From: Augochlora pura | Taxonomy: Eukaryota > Arthropoda > Insecta > Hymenoptera > Halictidae | Direction of reading: 5' to 3' | NCBI RefSeq assembly: GCF_028453695.1 | Contig: NC_135782.1 | Span: 9,362,001-9,426,000 of the forward strand | Length of the DNA stretch: 64,000 nucleotides | In this document: positions 1 through 12,800 of the stretch, piece by piece | How positions within the stretch are numbered: position 1 is the stretch's first letter | How the letters are laid out: the number at the start of each line of letters is the position of its first letter | Program-made: the position numbers and the translations under genes | The notes under the pieces: model-generated | The model's input: only the letters and a program-made list of their open reading frames with translations | The model's database searches: none | Told to the model about the DNA's origin: nothing

Positions 1-359
1 CCGCGTCCATTAACGTCGCGCCGGAAAAGTTCCGGCTTCCTTTGGCGCCCCATCCCCCCCTCCCCTCTACGCCGCGTGTTCGAGTATAACAACGTTTAGC
101 GTCCTTAGAAGTTATCTCCGAAGCAAATATAGCAGAAGGTTATGAATGATGGCTGTAGCTCTAGCCGATCTCCTTTTAGAATGATCGAGCCATTCTGATG
201 GCAAGTTTTGCGCCGGTTTTCTCGAGTTGCGGCGACATTAACGGAAAAGTTTATTTATCGGTCGTCACTTTTATCATGCTCTTTATTCCTCTTCTATGAT
301 TCTTGTTAGCAAGAAATGTATATCTTGAGCGAATTAAATATCATATCAGTGTAATTAGA

Positions 360-847
360 TCAACCCCTTGCCGTACTTTGACGAGTCCGACTCGCGATGG
401 AAATTACTGGTAATAAAATATTAACCCTTTGCACTCGAACGGTGACTCTGAGGTACCACTAAAATTATTCTATTACGTTCCAAAATAATTTTTATAACAA
501 TAAGGTTTAGATATGAAAAATTGTTGAGTAGTGAAACTGTTGCTACGAGTCGCAAAAATCAATTGCATACGCATAAAAGTTAACTTTATTTCATAGAATA
601 GAAATACTATGAGTCGTGAATATTATTTCACATTTACAGTTCAAATGGCTTCGAGTGCAAAGGGTTAAGTATTGATGTTATTCTGTTCTTTAAAATTAGT
701 TATAATCCCTTGTTATCAATATTTAAGTATACCAGTAAATTCAGGCACGGAATAAATATTAATGTTCCGCCCCTTCTAAGAAATTATGTCAATTGAAAAA
801 TTTCTAATCGCAGTTACCGTGAAGAAAATGGTACGGAAAGGGGTGAA
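360..847. mobile_element. TTAA-type element, family D copy 1, interrupted by a family A element
   Basis: The left terminus is CAACCCCTTGCCGTAC and the right terminus is GTACGGAAAGGGGTGAA; both flanking TTAAs have one substitution. The inner motif ACGAGTCCGACTCG is shared with the copies at 15772 and 47316. Removing the nested element at 421-668 leaves about 240 bp, close to the family length. Confidence 0.6.
421..668 (+). mobile_element. piggyBac-like MITE, family A copy 1, 248 bp (nested)
   Basis: It is bounded by TTAA on both sides with termini CCCTTTGCACTCGA / TCGAGTGCAAAGGG. Subterminal GGTGACTCTGAGG.ACCAC is shared by family A copies. It lies inside a family D element, at a TTAA that is uninterrupted in the related copy at 47378-47381. 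Confidence 0.85.
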
Positions 848-3212
848 ATGCCACATCAGCGTGATTAGATTAAATATCATATTAGCGAAACAGTTGCTGT
901 TAAAGACGGACAATAAAATATAAACGAGCAAGAGGGTAGAGAAAAAATAAAAATAGTCGTCTCCGCCTCGTTCTATTTCCTTCGGGATCATTTTCAAGAC
1001 TTCTATCAATTAGATACGCGTCTTTTATTTCACTGGGCACCGCGCTGCTTCCAGGAGGCTCACTCTTTATTGTGTACACCTAATAGGATTGGCATAAAGT
1101 CTACCCGTTTCTCTCAATACGGAGGAGCTTTCGTATTAAAAATGGGAAGCTCGTCAAGAACGGAGTAATGAAGTCATAGCGAAACAGTTTATCCTTTAAC
1201 CGTCGAGATGGCTCCGGACATTCAATCTTTTTCTTCGTACGATGCGACCCTTATATTTCCTCAGATGTATTATAAATACGTGGGAAAATTCACTTAATAT
1301 GAATAAATTTTATTTTATTGCATTTTATTCTATTGTATTTTATTGCATTTTGTTGTATTGTATTGTACTGTATTGTATTTTATTTCATATCCTTTGTCCT
1401 TGATAAAATGAATATAGTTATAGAATATAATAAGTTAATTAAATTTTACATTGGAGAACAAAAGTTGTACTACTTTAGTAATATTAGTCATTTTTAATTA
1501 ACTTTCATGTAGCAGTAATTTATGAAAACGCTTAAAAATACGGCTCTCTAAATACTCAAGAGACACTGGGAGCGCGACAGCGACATCAGCTTGTCCCAAT
1601 GCGGTGTTTGCACGAGTTTACATAATCTGATGCAACGATGTTGTCACAGATCGTGCAAGAGCCAATCTGGAAGGGTTGATATATTCTTCAATGTGATGCA
1701 ATTCCATTTCATCTACTTCAAATCGATGAAACGAAGCTTGACATGATAGAGATATTTAATTGCGATACTTTCTATTTACCACGTTTTAAAAAACCGGTTT
1801 CCAATTTTACGATCGTGGAAATTCTAAAAATACTTTTATGGGAAACGATTGTGTCTATTCTAGCAATAATTAATCAATTAATAATTCCAATTATCACGAT
1901 TATTTTTCGTAATCAACAGACTCCGGATATTTGTGCAAAATAAAAATTCTCTTCACCGATTACAAAAAATATAAAATAAACGTTCATTCTTCCTATAATC
2001 ATCCTAAGATTAAAAATACTGCAATCGTTTCCAAATTCTTTGAACTCTTACGCTGCTTTAAATCGGAACCACGCAATTTTCCCGTACACGCATAAAATCC
2101 GCAATCCAATAATCGATTAAAAAAAGTAATCGTAAAACAATCGATTACTGTCCAACACCTCGAACAGGCACAAAATAATCGCACAACACATCAAACATAA
2201 CTGTCTACTCTGGTTGTAAACACCGTGGTCGTGCCTGCCGGAAAATTACGACGTTAACTGTCCGATCGTGGAAGAGGGTAGACCCGCGAAACCAGCGGCT
2301 CGAGCTCCGAAGAGGCCGTAAAAAGGCTCGCTCGAAGAACGAGCCGACGATAATTAAACAGAAAACGACGGGGCGAAAGTATACGGGCGAGCAACGACGA
2401 AATAAGTATCGGTGTAATCGGCGCGTTAATATCCACGCGGGAGAGATAGGAAACTCCTCGTGACGAGCGCCGTTCCAGCCGCTTGTACTTTCGGCAAGGG
2501 CCGCTCGCTTGCCCCCTGCCTTTGCCGGAGCCGGAGCCGGAGCCGGGGCTTTCGAGCTCTGCGGTTACTATTATCGGACGAAATATCACGATATTTCGCA
2601 AGCCCTCGGGGCAGCTGCAGCTGCGCCCGGAGAGATTGCGAGCCAGTTTCGCGGGCACAAAGGCGGATTCACAGGAACGATGCGCGCAGCATCGGCCGTG
2701 CGATTCATTCCCCACGAGACGTCGCTTCAACATCGAATACGTCGCGCCGTTCCAACTGTTATCGCCGGACGGACCCCCCCGACCTCTGCCCGGCCGCGTT
2801 TTGCAACGCGAAAACGACGACGCGCCCCGTTCGTCAACGTTTCGCTTTTTCCCTCGGACCGCGCGCCCCCACCCCCCATCATTCCACCTTTCCGTCCTCC
2901 CTTCGCTCGGATTTTCGCGGATCCGAACCGCAACCTCATGTTACCTTTTGACCGTCCGCATTCAAGACGGATATATATTCCTCGTTCGGAGCAATGGCGG
3001 ATCCGTTTGTCCGGAATGCTGCCTTTCCCAGACACTGATTCGCCGTGCGGTTCCGCGCGGATAATAGCGCTCAGCTTTTCGCTTTTAAGCCGCTAAAGGG
3101 GCCATCGTAATTGGAAGATACGAAGCTGCCTGCCTCGATTTTGGGACCTTTTCTCGAAGATCATTTGCAGACAGTTTCGCGTGTCGGATTTGATACAATT
3201 TTTTTCGAACTG
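848..3212. other. non-coding: AT-rich DNA then a CpG-rich island (about 2230-3110)
   Basis: The left part is AT-rich with one low-complexity tract. The GC-rich part contains GGAGCC repeats (about 2526-2547) and open frames on both strands that overlap each other and lack any recognisable domain; these follow from GC content. A promoter or enhancer role is possible but not shown. Confidence 0.5.
1307..1390. repeat. TATTGTATTTTATTGCATT low-complexity tract
   Basis: About 80 bp of imperfect 5- and 10-bp units (TTTTATTGCA, TTGTATTGTA). Non-coding. Confidence 0.7.
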
Positions 3213-3459
3213 TTAACCCTTCGCACTCGAAGCCATTTTAGCTCTAAATCGAAAATAATTTTTCTGTCGTATAGTATTTTTATTTTGAGCGACGAAGTGT
3301 ATTTCATATATACCAAATTAATTCTCGTTATTCATACTAACTGTGGCATATTTAACAATTTTTCTAAAATTAAACATTGTTGCTATAAAAATTATTTTCA
3401 AGGGTGAAAGAACAATATTAGTGGTGCCTGAGAGTCACCATTCCAGTGCAAAGGGTTAA
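3213..3459 (-). mobile_element. piggyBac-like MITE, family A copy 2, 247 bp
   Basis: TTAACCCTTCGCACTCGAAG is at the left and CCAGTGCAAAGGGTTAA at the right. The order of internal motifs (AAGCCATTTTA first, GAGAGTCACC last) is inverted relative to copy 1. The plus-strand open frame 3111-3407 across it is fortuitous. Confidence 0.85.
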
Positions 3460-3797
3460 AAACGAATTATTATAATATTTGCATATTTCTGGGAATTTTT
3501 GGGTTTAAATAGTAGAATGGAATATAAATAGTTCGTAAATTCTGTTTAGGATAATTGTGTTGAATTTTTTTTCTTGGTCTCATTGTCACGTAAACGATAT
3601 TTTTCAATTTTTAATTAATATTAGTATTACTATTCTGTTAGAAATGAAGTAGTATCTACATTTATAAAATAATACGTAAAGGTTTGAAGAACGTCATTAA
3701 AAAACGTGGCTAGTGTAACGAGAGGTTAGCAACATTAAAAATCAGCAGGTAAAACAATTTTGAATATCAGTAATATAATATAATGTAATATGGAAAT

Positions 3798-3927
3798 ATA
3801 ATATAGATATAATATAGACATAATATTATAGATATAATATAGATACAATATTATAGATATAATATAGACACAATATTATAGATATAATATAGACACAATA
3901 TTATAGATATAATATAGATATAATATT
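3798..3927. repeat. 25-bp AT minisatellite
   Basis: The unit ATTATAGATATAATATAGAC plus ACAAT repeats about four times nearly perfectly, with degenerate half-units at the left. Confidence 0.85.
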
Positions 3928-4925
3928 GAAATTAAAAAGACTGTAGAGAAAAATAAAAATAAATTTATAGAATTAAAAACGTCCAGACGTGTACTTGAGC
4001 ATTGTTCAAGCAGAGAAACGGTTGCAATAATTCCACATAAACCGAAGGAGATCAGAACAGAAAGCAATTTGCAAATGTGCTTTTTCCTTCCGATCCTCTT
4101 GCAATTTCCACACGACGAAACGATAAAAAGTAAGATATTAACGAATTTTTCAAGATATTAAAAGATCGCAAGAAAGGCTCCGGCACTTGAAGGCTAATAT
4201 CTTGCGACGAACTTTTTAACAACTACGCTGTCTAAGAACGCGTTGAAAGATATCGACAAGAAGATTGAAGTCCACGACAAATGAATTCGTTAGCAGCGGC
4301 CCGGAGTTGGGCGTAGACATTCCATCGCAGTACGGCCCGTGAAAAATTGTTCACGGGCAGAAGTTCGCCGCGGAATGACCATTACTTTTCAATATTTCTC
4401 ATCATCGTGCCTCGTCGACGGCAGCGCAGCACTGCTGCCAGAGGATATAGGAAAACGCGATAGTGAGAAATGCTCAGGCGCGACGAGAACGTGGTTGATG
4501 ACCCTCGTATTCTCTGACGACGGGTGAAACTTTTCTCGCATCGAAGGCACGGCACCCTCTTATCGATTCCTGCGCTGCTTTAAGATACCTGTGATTTTCT
4601 TCCCGGGAAAATCGATTCCGGGTCATTGCTCAAAAATATTTGCTCTCGGCTTTTTAGAACGTTCACGTTCATGCCAACAAATATCGTATTCTGAGATATG
4701 CAAATTTTCATTGTGGCAAATACTTTTGTTACAGAAAATCATGTTTTCATTCTAAATAAATAAATTTATTATAGTGTCAAATATTTCATTGTGTGAACTA
4801 AAATTTTGATAGTACAATTAAACGCGCAAGCTATTTTCAGCTGGAACAAATTCAAACATCCTGAATTTCAAATAAACCACCCCCCTGCAGAAAATTCATT
4901 TATTCTAGAATTAACCAGTCATATA

Positions 4926-5148
4926 TTAGGTTGTCCCATAAGTTACTTCCGTGGGTGACTCTAAGTGGCTGTTTTTATATAAACATGCAGGCTTATGTAT
5001 TAGCCGAAATAAGGGTTACCGAAGGCTTGCCAATTAAAGTTATAGAATAGAACGGTTCGTATATAACATAATAAATCCACCTTAAACAACAAATATCGTG
5101 TATTCATTTCGCATAAAAAAAAAACAAGAAACTTATGGGACACCCTAA
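4926..5148. mobile_element. mariner-type MITE, 223 bp
   Basis: The left end is TTAGGTTGTCCCATAAGTTA. The right end, reverse complemented, is TTAGGGTGTCCCATAAGTTT. A TA lies just left of the element; the corresponding right dinucleotide is CA, probably a mutated TA. These terminal sequences are of insect mariner type. No transposase fragment was recognised inside. Confidence 0.8.
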
Positions 5149-6452
5149 CATATCTGATTTTCTTCTTTGTTTAAATACGATACTCTTACGAAATATAAAT
5201 TTTAATATAAAATATTAATATACAAGTTCCTTAACTCTTATACATTTTCTCGAGCACTTTTTTTTTTTTTTTTATTATTAACGCAAATTTAACTTCCAAG
5301 AGGAAGTTATTGTGCGACGTGTGTACAAAGATTTTCTTATAACAATAGGTTAATTCTCGAGCACTTCTGTTAACCTGACAAAAAGAACATTTCCAACAGA
5401 AGTTCATCAATTTCCCATCAGCTACACGGTAAAGCACAGAACCTAAAAAGTACCTTCTCAGTGAGAACCAGCCTCAAGGTTCCCATTTAAACAGCTCTGT
5501 AGATTCTTTATTCAGACGGCATTACACCGCGACGAGCGAGCGTTTCTCCCACGAAGCTCGGACAAACACGCCGACGACGCATCGGCGACGGACAGATCGT
5601 CGAAGCCGTCGAAAATATCCCGGCACGCGTTTTCCGGCGCGATCGGAAGTTCGCGGATTTTTTTTCGCGGTCCACGCGGCATTGTTGTCCGCCGGTTCGA
5701 CGTGTCCGCGAGCCATTTTTCCCCGGGCCGCGCGTAAAAGGAGCATGACGGAGAGGGAGGGGGAGGGGGGGCTAGAACAGAGGCGGAGGAAAAAGCGGAC
5801 ACGACAGGCAACAAGCTCGCCGCATGCAACCCCGACAATGTTGGACGGTCGCCAATAATGTAAATCATGATGTCGAACGTGCGTGTCGCACGCACCCACT
5901 CCCGAGGCATGCAAAACGAATCGCGTCGTCAAAGCGGGAACCGCGTATTTTTCCAGGGCTGTCAAGGGTTTTCTCCGCGTCCCCGTCGATTGTCGATTCG
6001 CGATGGTCGGCCGCGTCCCCCGACTGTCCAAGCCCGCATCCGCTGTCTCGTTTTCCCCGGGAAATTAAATACACTGCTGATCTCTCTACCGGCGTCGGCC
6101 GCGGTGCTCTTTTTGGTTTTTTTTTTCTCTGTTCGGCCGTGCCGTGGAAAAATTTTTCCCGCTTCCGATCGGCAAATAATAAATCTTGCACCGTCGAGGA
6201 ACATTGCTGCAAAATATCCGCGCGTCCACCAAATTGTTTCCCGTGCCGGAATATTGTTGATTTATTTGCGGAAGCTCTGTTGCGCCTGGCCAGTTTTTAT
6301 TTGCAGTTTTTACGGGATCTAGCGCCGGGAACGTCCGCTGACGTATTGTGTCGCGATCCGTTCGATTCCGCTAGAAAAAAAAAAGGAATCGCTTGCTCGA
6401 TGAATTCGATTCGAGACCGCTCGACTTACGTGTTTCTGGGTTCTCTGGGTGC
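5149..6452. other. AT-rich then CpG-rich island (about 5500-6450), no recognised exon
   Basis: A poly-T run of about 20 is near 5259-5274. Long open frames overlap on both strands from 5512 to 6456 and none resembles a known protein. High CpG and competing frames suggest non-coding GC-rich DNA. Confidence 0.5.
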
Positions 6453-7078
6453 TTAACACTTTACAAACGAGCGGAGGCGACGCTGAATATCGCTACGCTG
6501 TCTTCAGAAAAATTTTCACGTTACTAATTTTCCTATATTAGATAAGCGTAGATAATTTTCTATATATCGAATAGAAACGCCAAATAGAAATACTGTAGGT
6601 TGAGACAAATATCTTCATTACCAAATTAAAATAGTTTACAATCGAGCGGAGACAACGCTGAATATTGCTACAGTAATTTAGAAGAATTTTCACATTATTC
6701 ATTTTCCTATATTCGATGAGCGTGCATAATTTTCTATATATTAAATAGAAACGATCGTGCCAAATAGGAATGCTGCAAGTTGAAACAAATATCTTGATTT
6801 CCGAGTTAACCTTTTAGGTACGGCAGGATTTTGCGCAAATAAAGTTTCTCGTAACTAAATTACCATTTTCTCTTAACGTATATTTTTTCCGTATATCTAT
6901 ATATAGTATTAATAACATATATTCTTTTCTTAATATATCGTATATACACGCTTTCACTGTAATTGTTTGCTTTAATAAATAATAAAACAATTGTGTAAAG
7001 CACGAACCATTCGCGAAAGCCGCTATAGTGGCGCGTCGTGCCTAAGAGGTTAAAATGGTCTCGAGCGCAAAGGATTAA
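6453..7078. mobile_element. family A-related composite TTAA element with internal tandem duplication
   Basis: The ends are TTAACACTTTACAAACGAGC and GCTCGAGACC... in reverse form (CGAGCGCAAAGGATTAA at 7062-7078). Inside, a ~175-bp unit beginning AC(A)AACGAGCGGAGG occurs twice (about 6463-6636 and 6638-6805). The second copy is broken by another TTAA element at 6806-7053. Confidence 0.65.
6806..7053. mobile_element. piggyBac-like MITE, family I, 248 bp (nested)
   Basis: The termini are TTAACCTTTTAGGTACGGCA and, from the right, TTAACCTCTTAGGCACGACG. It is inserted at a TTAA whose uninterrupted counterpart in the tandem sister copy is at 6626-6629 (CCAAATTAAAATAG). Confidence 0.8.
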
Positions 7079-9121
7079 TACGCGAATAATAGACCGTTTT
7101 GGAAAAGGGCAAACAAGTATCCGCGCTGCTGCGATCCTTTCAGAGACTCCGGGGAGAGCTTTTCGAAAGGCTGCGACCAGTTTCCGCTGGCTCTCTCCGG
7201 AGTCCGCAGGTCCTCGGAGACCTCGAGCCGAAGCCAATGTGCTCGCAGAATTTCTAAGCACTTTGCAACGATCGTCAAAGAGTACGAAGTTAGCAGAGGA
7301 AACATTAAGAGAAGTCCATGCCAGCCACCGAGGATCACAAAAGATTCCGAGATCTTTCTAGTGGCTACATCGTCGTGCGACCGGCTGCGAAGGTTGTCGG
7401 CTTCACAGAGGATGACTCACGTTCGACTCCGGCGCATTTATGCGGTTCGAGAGGAAATGTATGCTGCCGTTTTCTCTGGCAGAGAGAATGTCGTTTAGAA
7501 AAATAAAGGATCGTTTGTCTTGGCTATTACGCGAGTGGTTAATTCGATCCTGGGAATCATTTGCTGCGCTCGTTCTCCAAGGTGCCAAGGTAGATATATT
7601 GGCCATTGCATCGTTTCCGCTCCTCTGAATTACTATATCATTATCCATATTTTTTTAATTAAAAATTTGTTACGGTTGCTAGCGATCGACAGAACTTCAA
7701 ATTGGTAAATATGTATATTGTTTCCGTACAATGAAATGTTGTTGTAATAGTAAAGATCCTGTGGAATTGCGCGTATTTTAGGCAAAAAGAAAGACAAAAA
7801 GGCAACGCAAAAGATAAGAAAAGTATGTAAAATTGAGCTACTTTCACGTTATCGGATTACAAGATTTTACAAAAACATTTTACGAGATTTTCAAATAATA
7901 CAATGTGTAACATAGAAAGCAATATTTTTACAAAATCACGCTGCACTTTAATCACTCATGTCTTTCCTTACTACAAATCGATGATATATGTAATACTGAA
8001 TTTTTGCGGTAGCCAGAACTGGTGTAGGTAATTAATCATTTTATTCTAAATTCGTAATTAAAAATTATATTTAATGTTATTAAATAATGTAACATCAGAT
8101 ATTAAATAATCCATTAAAATTTGCAGATCTCTTATGCGATAGAAGGCTTCAAGAATATTTGCAACAAAATCAATAAAAATCCTTAATCTATTATGCGGAA
8201 ATGTTGCAAAGTGTTTCGAATTCGAAGGATGCAGTTCTCATACGAAATATGAATAAAACAGTGCAAAAAGGAGGACGGACGTTCCCGAAGTTCAAAGAAA
8301 AGCAAACTTCAATCCGTTTCGCTTGCTGTAATCACTCGGACGGCATGCATCCTAGAGATTGCACGGCGCGTCGCGCGCGCGCGGGGCGGTATCGAAAGGA
8401 AATGACGAAGAGATTTTACGAGCCAGATACCGAGGCCGTGACGTAACGCGTCCCGAGCGTACTTCGCAAGGCCATCGTCCCTCTAATTGACTTCTGACTC
8501 TCCTCCTTAATTACGCTTATTATTCGTTTTTTTTTCCAGAATGCGAATGGATACGTTTGTAAACACTGGCCGCGAAGAGTCATCGCAACGCGATCGCGAA
8601 ACCAGTGTGTCGAATCATCGGACGATACTATCGTTTTATAAAAATATCCGCTGTTTTTTCAATGGAAAACTTTTTTATCCCTTCGATCGGAAATTTGTTC
8701 GATCAGACACTGTTGGATTTTTTGGGTCGGCAAATTTTTCATTTCTCCAATGAAAAACTTTTCGATTTCTTGAATCGGAAACGCTTTCATTTTCTCAATC
8801 GGAAACTTCTGGATTTTTATGGATAACATGTGTACTTATCATGTTATCGGTTTCCGAGGGGCTAATTAAATTTGTGGCGCGTGTCAGCATCAATTAAACG
8901 TAGTATGTGAACTTTCTGTGCAGTGTCATGGTTACGCTGCGGGTTTTACGCGTGTACGGCAAAAACGGGTAGCTGCGGTTCGATACGGTGGAAAGATTAA
9001 ACGGATCGGCGAGTGTCGACGCATTAACAGGTTGCACTCAAAGATATTTTAACTTAAAAGTTACGATATTTATTCTAACGTATTTTATTTTCACTTGGTA
9101 CGACTCGTTTTCTATTTGAGA
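7079..9121. other. mixed non-coding DNA; no gene recognised
   Basis: This stretch holds several short open frames (7318-7628; 8201-8446) with no recognisable domain, and the degenerate repeat at 8660-8822. Confidence 0.45.
8660..8822. repeat. degenerate ~25-bp repeat (AATCGGAAA...TTTTTGGATTTT)
   Basis: Imperfect units such as TTTCTTGAATCGGAAACGC and TTTCTCAATCGGAAACTTC recur. Open plus-strand frames here arise from the repeat and show no known domain. Confidence 0.5.
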
Positions 9122-9337
9122 TTAACCCTTAATTAGGCGCATGGGGTCAGGGCCACAGGGTCACAGTAAGTATTTGTTTCTTAAAGTTAAGTATATTAAA
9201 GAACTTTATTAATTACTATAGAAATCCATTAAGTTTTATTCCTTTTTGATACTCTTTTCCCAATGTTCTTTTGGGGTTATTTAAGACCCCATGCGCCTAA
9301 TTGGGTGATTTTCTTAATGCGCCTAATTAAGGGTTAA
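9122..9337. mobile_element. piggyBac-like MITE, family C, 216 bp
   Basis: Both ends read TTAACCCTTAATTAGGCGCA in the inward direction, a perfect 21-bp inverted repeat when the final T is included. A second copy of ATTAGGCGCATGGGGTC just inside the right end makes a subterminal direct repeat. Confidence 0.85.
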
Positions 9338-9439
9338 ATATTGAAACGTTAAACTGTAATATTAATGAGCATCCTGTTGCAAGCGATTAGCCTAGCATTC
9401 TATTGTTTCATTCACTATAAGTACTCGAAGCATTTCTTT

Positions 9440-9466
9440 ATAATAATAATAATAATAATAATAATA
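9440..9466. repeat. (TAA)n microsatellite
   Basis: About nine TAA units. Confidence 0.95.
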
Positions 9467-12127
9467 GTTCACTGATGTCAACAGAAAAAATCCTTGTTAG
9501 ATAGAATAAGAAAAAATGGAAGAAATAAGTAAAAACATATAAGAAAGAAGTAATATGATACAAAATATGCTGCGACCATGTCCCTTGTGCAACAGAAGCG
9601 GAGCGTATAAATAAAATCTAACAATTATTAAAAAAAGTCAAAAATATTGTAAAAACGTTCCGAAGTGATAAGCAATCTCTTTGAACAATTAATTTACCGT
9701 AACTGCTTATTTTTATCGCCACCCGTAATATTACAACAATAACAAGTTAAGTTAAAAAATCTCGATCATAAACAGAAGGATTGATACAGCAAAACTTCGC
9801 CTCCCATAAACGGTTTTTCCCGTGCAACCATAAACGCGGACGGCATTTTCGCTTTCCAGCTCGAGCGGGCCGGGTCATGGGAACGCGCGAAACAACAGAA
9901 ACCTCCGTCCCGATTCTTACCAGCTGGAAACCACCGGGAAATCCCACCAGATAAACCGACTTCCTCGTAATACGGCGCGGAACGATCTCCCGATAATGTC
10001 GATCACCGGCGGGCGTGAACAATCGTTTCGCAGAAAAAAAGAACCCGCGGGCCTATGAAAATCACGACGTCACGTCGGCTGACAGCGGAGCCGAAATTCA
10101 CTTCGCTTCGTTAACGCCCACGCGGGTAACGCGATCACCGACGTCCACGCCCCCTCTCGTAAATTCTGTATCCGCTTGTATTTTCGCGTTATGATATACG
10201 AGGGATAATTCGATCGGGCTCTATCGACCTAATTCGAGCCGCGCGGACAGGGACACGCGGAAATCTGATAGCGGTCTCTGGCAAAGGTGGCAAGAAATAT
10301 TGCACAGGGTGCGAGAGAGACCGGTCAGAGGTGATTCTATGTAGAAGAATAAGAAAAATAAGGAACAAATGTGTCGTGAATTTGTTGCGCGAATCTTCGT
10401 TTTCGAGAAAGTCGATGCTGAATATCGGACGAATTTGAAAATGAATGGTGTGATATTTCGTTATCGCGTTTTTGGTAGCAATTGTCTTCTGTTTGAGATG
10501 AGCATTTACGATCATTTTACTCGTGTTTAAAAATAACATTGGTAGATTAAAGGAGTACGATTTTTTATGTAAAACTTGATTTGTAATTTTCACGACTGTA
10601 TTCAAATTTATAACTTCTTGTTGAAACTCTATAGAAGCACGTTGCGGGGAATATACAAGAATGATGCTTTCCAAGACAGAAAAATAAGCTATCGTATTTG
10701 AAAAACTTTTCTAAATTAATGAGTTTGCTATCAGTGTCTTATATGTACGGTGATCATAATTTTGTATCCTAAAGAATATCATTTTGTATCGAATATAATA
10801 TAATCGTGTAAAATTGTAACACAGAACGTGATGTTTAGAGAATTTATCGTTTAACTTTGACGACGTTTTTATCATATTTTACAATCTGATAAGATGCATT
10901 TAACAAATACAATAATTGTAATAAATATAACTAAGTATGCCAGTGACGTTGGTAGCGAAAAACTATAATATCGCTGCTCCAATTTAGTACTAATGAAACA
11001 TAAAGAAGAGGTCATTTAAAATTTTATCTTCCAAATAATAATTTCCAGAATAATGAAAATTATTTTCTCTAAACTTTACACTAACGTATATTGAAAAAGA
11101 ACACAGAAGAAAATAAATATAAATAAATTCAATAAAAGAAATCTATATCAATATAGATACTTTAATATTTCAATAATTTTTAAGTAGTACAAAGAACATA
11201 GAAATTGAACAGTGGAATATAATGATTATTTAATGCTCTTGCCTTAAGGGTATACTATTTGATATTAAATAATATAACATCCCCAAATCACGATTTTATA
11301 AAAATGTCTCAATATTGAATTAGAACAGCGATATAACCATAAATATATTTCGTTAAAGCAATTCAGCAACTGAAAGAAATTTGCTGTTTCTATTACTGTG
11401 CCCTGTACATAATTGGATTCAATTTCCATGTCTTTTTCGACGAATATTATTTCGCACAGAATCACTGCCCGCTCGGAGAGTTGCGCTACCATTACCATCG
11501 CGTAGCCTGGCACAGGGAAATCTGACGGACAAGTGGACCCACGCGAAGCGGAGATGAGCGATCGGCACACAGTCCCGCACAGACTTTTCACGAGTGCATC
11601 TCGCGTGCAGCGAATCGACGCCCGTGACGCCGCCAACTTCCGCTCGGCCTCCGCAAATATTGACACCGTCGATGCAGGTGCACACGTGCGTCTCCGCGAT
11701 CCTATCTGGCCGGGTCTCCGCCGCGCTATCCGCGATGCAAGCGCGCGCCGATACGTGGATGCACACCCGGGGAAATTGCGGCTCCGGCCACGCAAAATGC
11801 CGGACACACACGCTCGAGGCGACCCGGCCAAATATCTTCGAGGAAAACTGTTCTCGCACGGGCCTCTTCCTACGAAACGCTAAACTTGTCCCTCGTCCTG
11901 CGAGCTTGCACAACAATCATCTTTGTCACATGATCTTCCCTAGCGATAGCTGCTCTTGGGTCTCCGGTGCATTTCTTCGATGCATTTTCTGTCTTATATT
12001 TGAGTCGAAAAATTTAATCGGATCGTTGCAACATCCTTTTGTTATTATTTCTATCATCGTTCTATTGTATAATTTGTGTACAAATTCTGTATAATTCATG
12101 TCTAACTTTTGTATTATTTACATTTAA
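9467..12127. other. AT-rich non-coding DNA with CpG-rich patches (9780-10180; 11460-11920)
   Basis: Overlapping open frames at 11265-12094 on both strands show no known motif. Nothing else is supported. Confidence 0.45.
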
Positions 12128-12260
12128 TTTGTCTATAATTTATGCATAATTTGTCTATAATTTATGCATAATTTGTCTATAATTTATGCATAATTTTTAT
12201 GTAATTTATGCGTCAATTTTTGTATAATGTATGCGCGATCGTTGTATAATTTTAGTATAA
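12128..12260. repeat. 22-bp AT minisatellite
   Basis: The unit ATAATTTGTCTATAATTTAT plus GC occurs three times perfectly, followed by diverged units with TTTTATGTAATTTATGCG. Confidence 0.85.
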
Positions 12261-12660
12261 TTTCTAATATTTCGCTCTAGAACCCGTATATATGTTAATA
12301 AATGAATAAATTTTCCTGGATAATGTTAACGCCTCGTACTATAATACCCCGACGGACTCGTTATGAATATATGGAACATGATCCACTAAATATGGGTGTC
12401 GTTCACATTGTCTACGTCGAAATAAACTTACTGCGAATATTCTTAATTATTATCGAAGTAAAAGCCAATCTGTCACTTGTTTAAGAAAGCTAGTGACGCG
12501 ATACTATGTAATTTTTCAATTTGATTTTGACTAAATAAACTACTTCAGTTTTATGACATCTTTGAGGATATTGGCATGACAGTGGCGACGTTAAATAGTT
12601 TGTTTCATAGTCGACGCGCAATTTATGTCGACACCTTTTTAAATAACTTAACTTTTTAAT

Positions 12661-12800
12661 AATAGAAATTCAAATGGAGATTTAAATAGAAATTTAAATG
12701 GAGATTTAAATCGAAATTCAAACGGAGATTTAAATAGAAATTTAAATGAAAATTTAAATAAAAATTTGAACAGAAATTGAAGTAGAAATATAAATACAAA
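12661..12800. repeat. 12/24-bp minisatellite (ATTTAAATGGAG/ATTTAAATAGAA)
   Basis: Alternating 12-bp units of the form RATTTAAATRGA run for about 140 bp, decaying to the right. Confidence 0.8.

Noticed and set aside
2254..3096. Four overlapping long frames on both strands
   Set aside because: They overlap in several frames in CpG-rich DNA, are Arg/Pro/Ser-rich, and match nothing known; typical of high GC content.
5512..6456. Cluster of frames up to 210 codons on both strands
   Set aside because: Mutually overlapping frames in a GC-rich island without domains or splice logic.
12128..12260. Regular 22-bp repeats considered as a CRISPR-like array
   Set aside because: Units are contiguous tandem copies with no unique spacers, in an insect genome.
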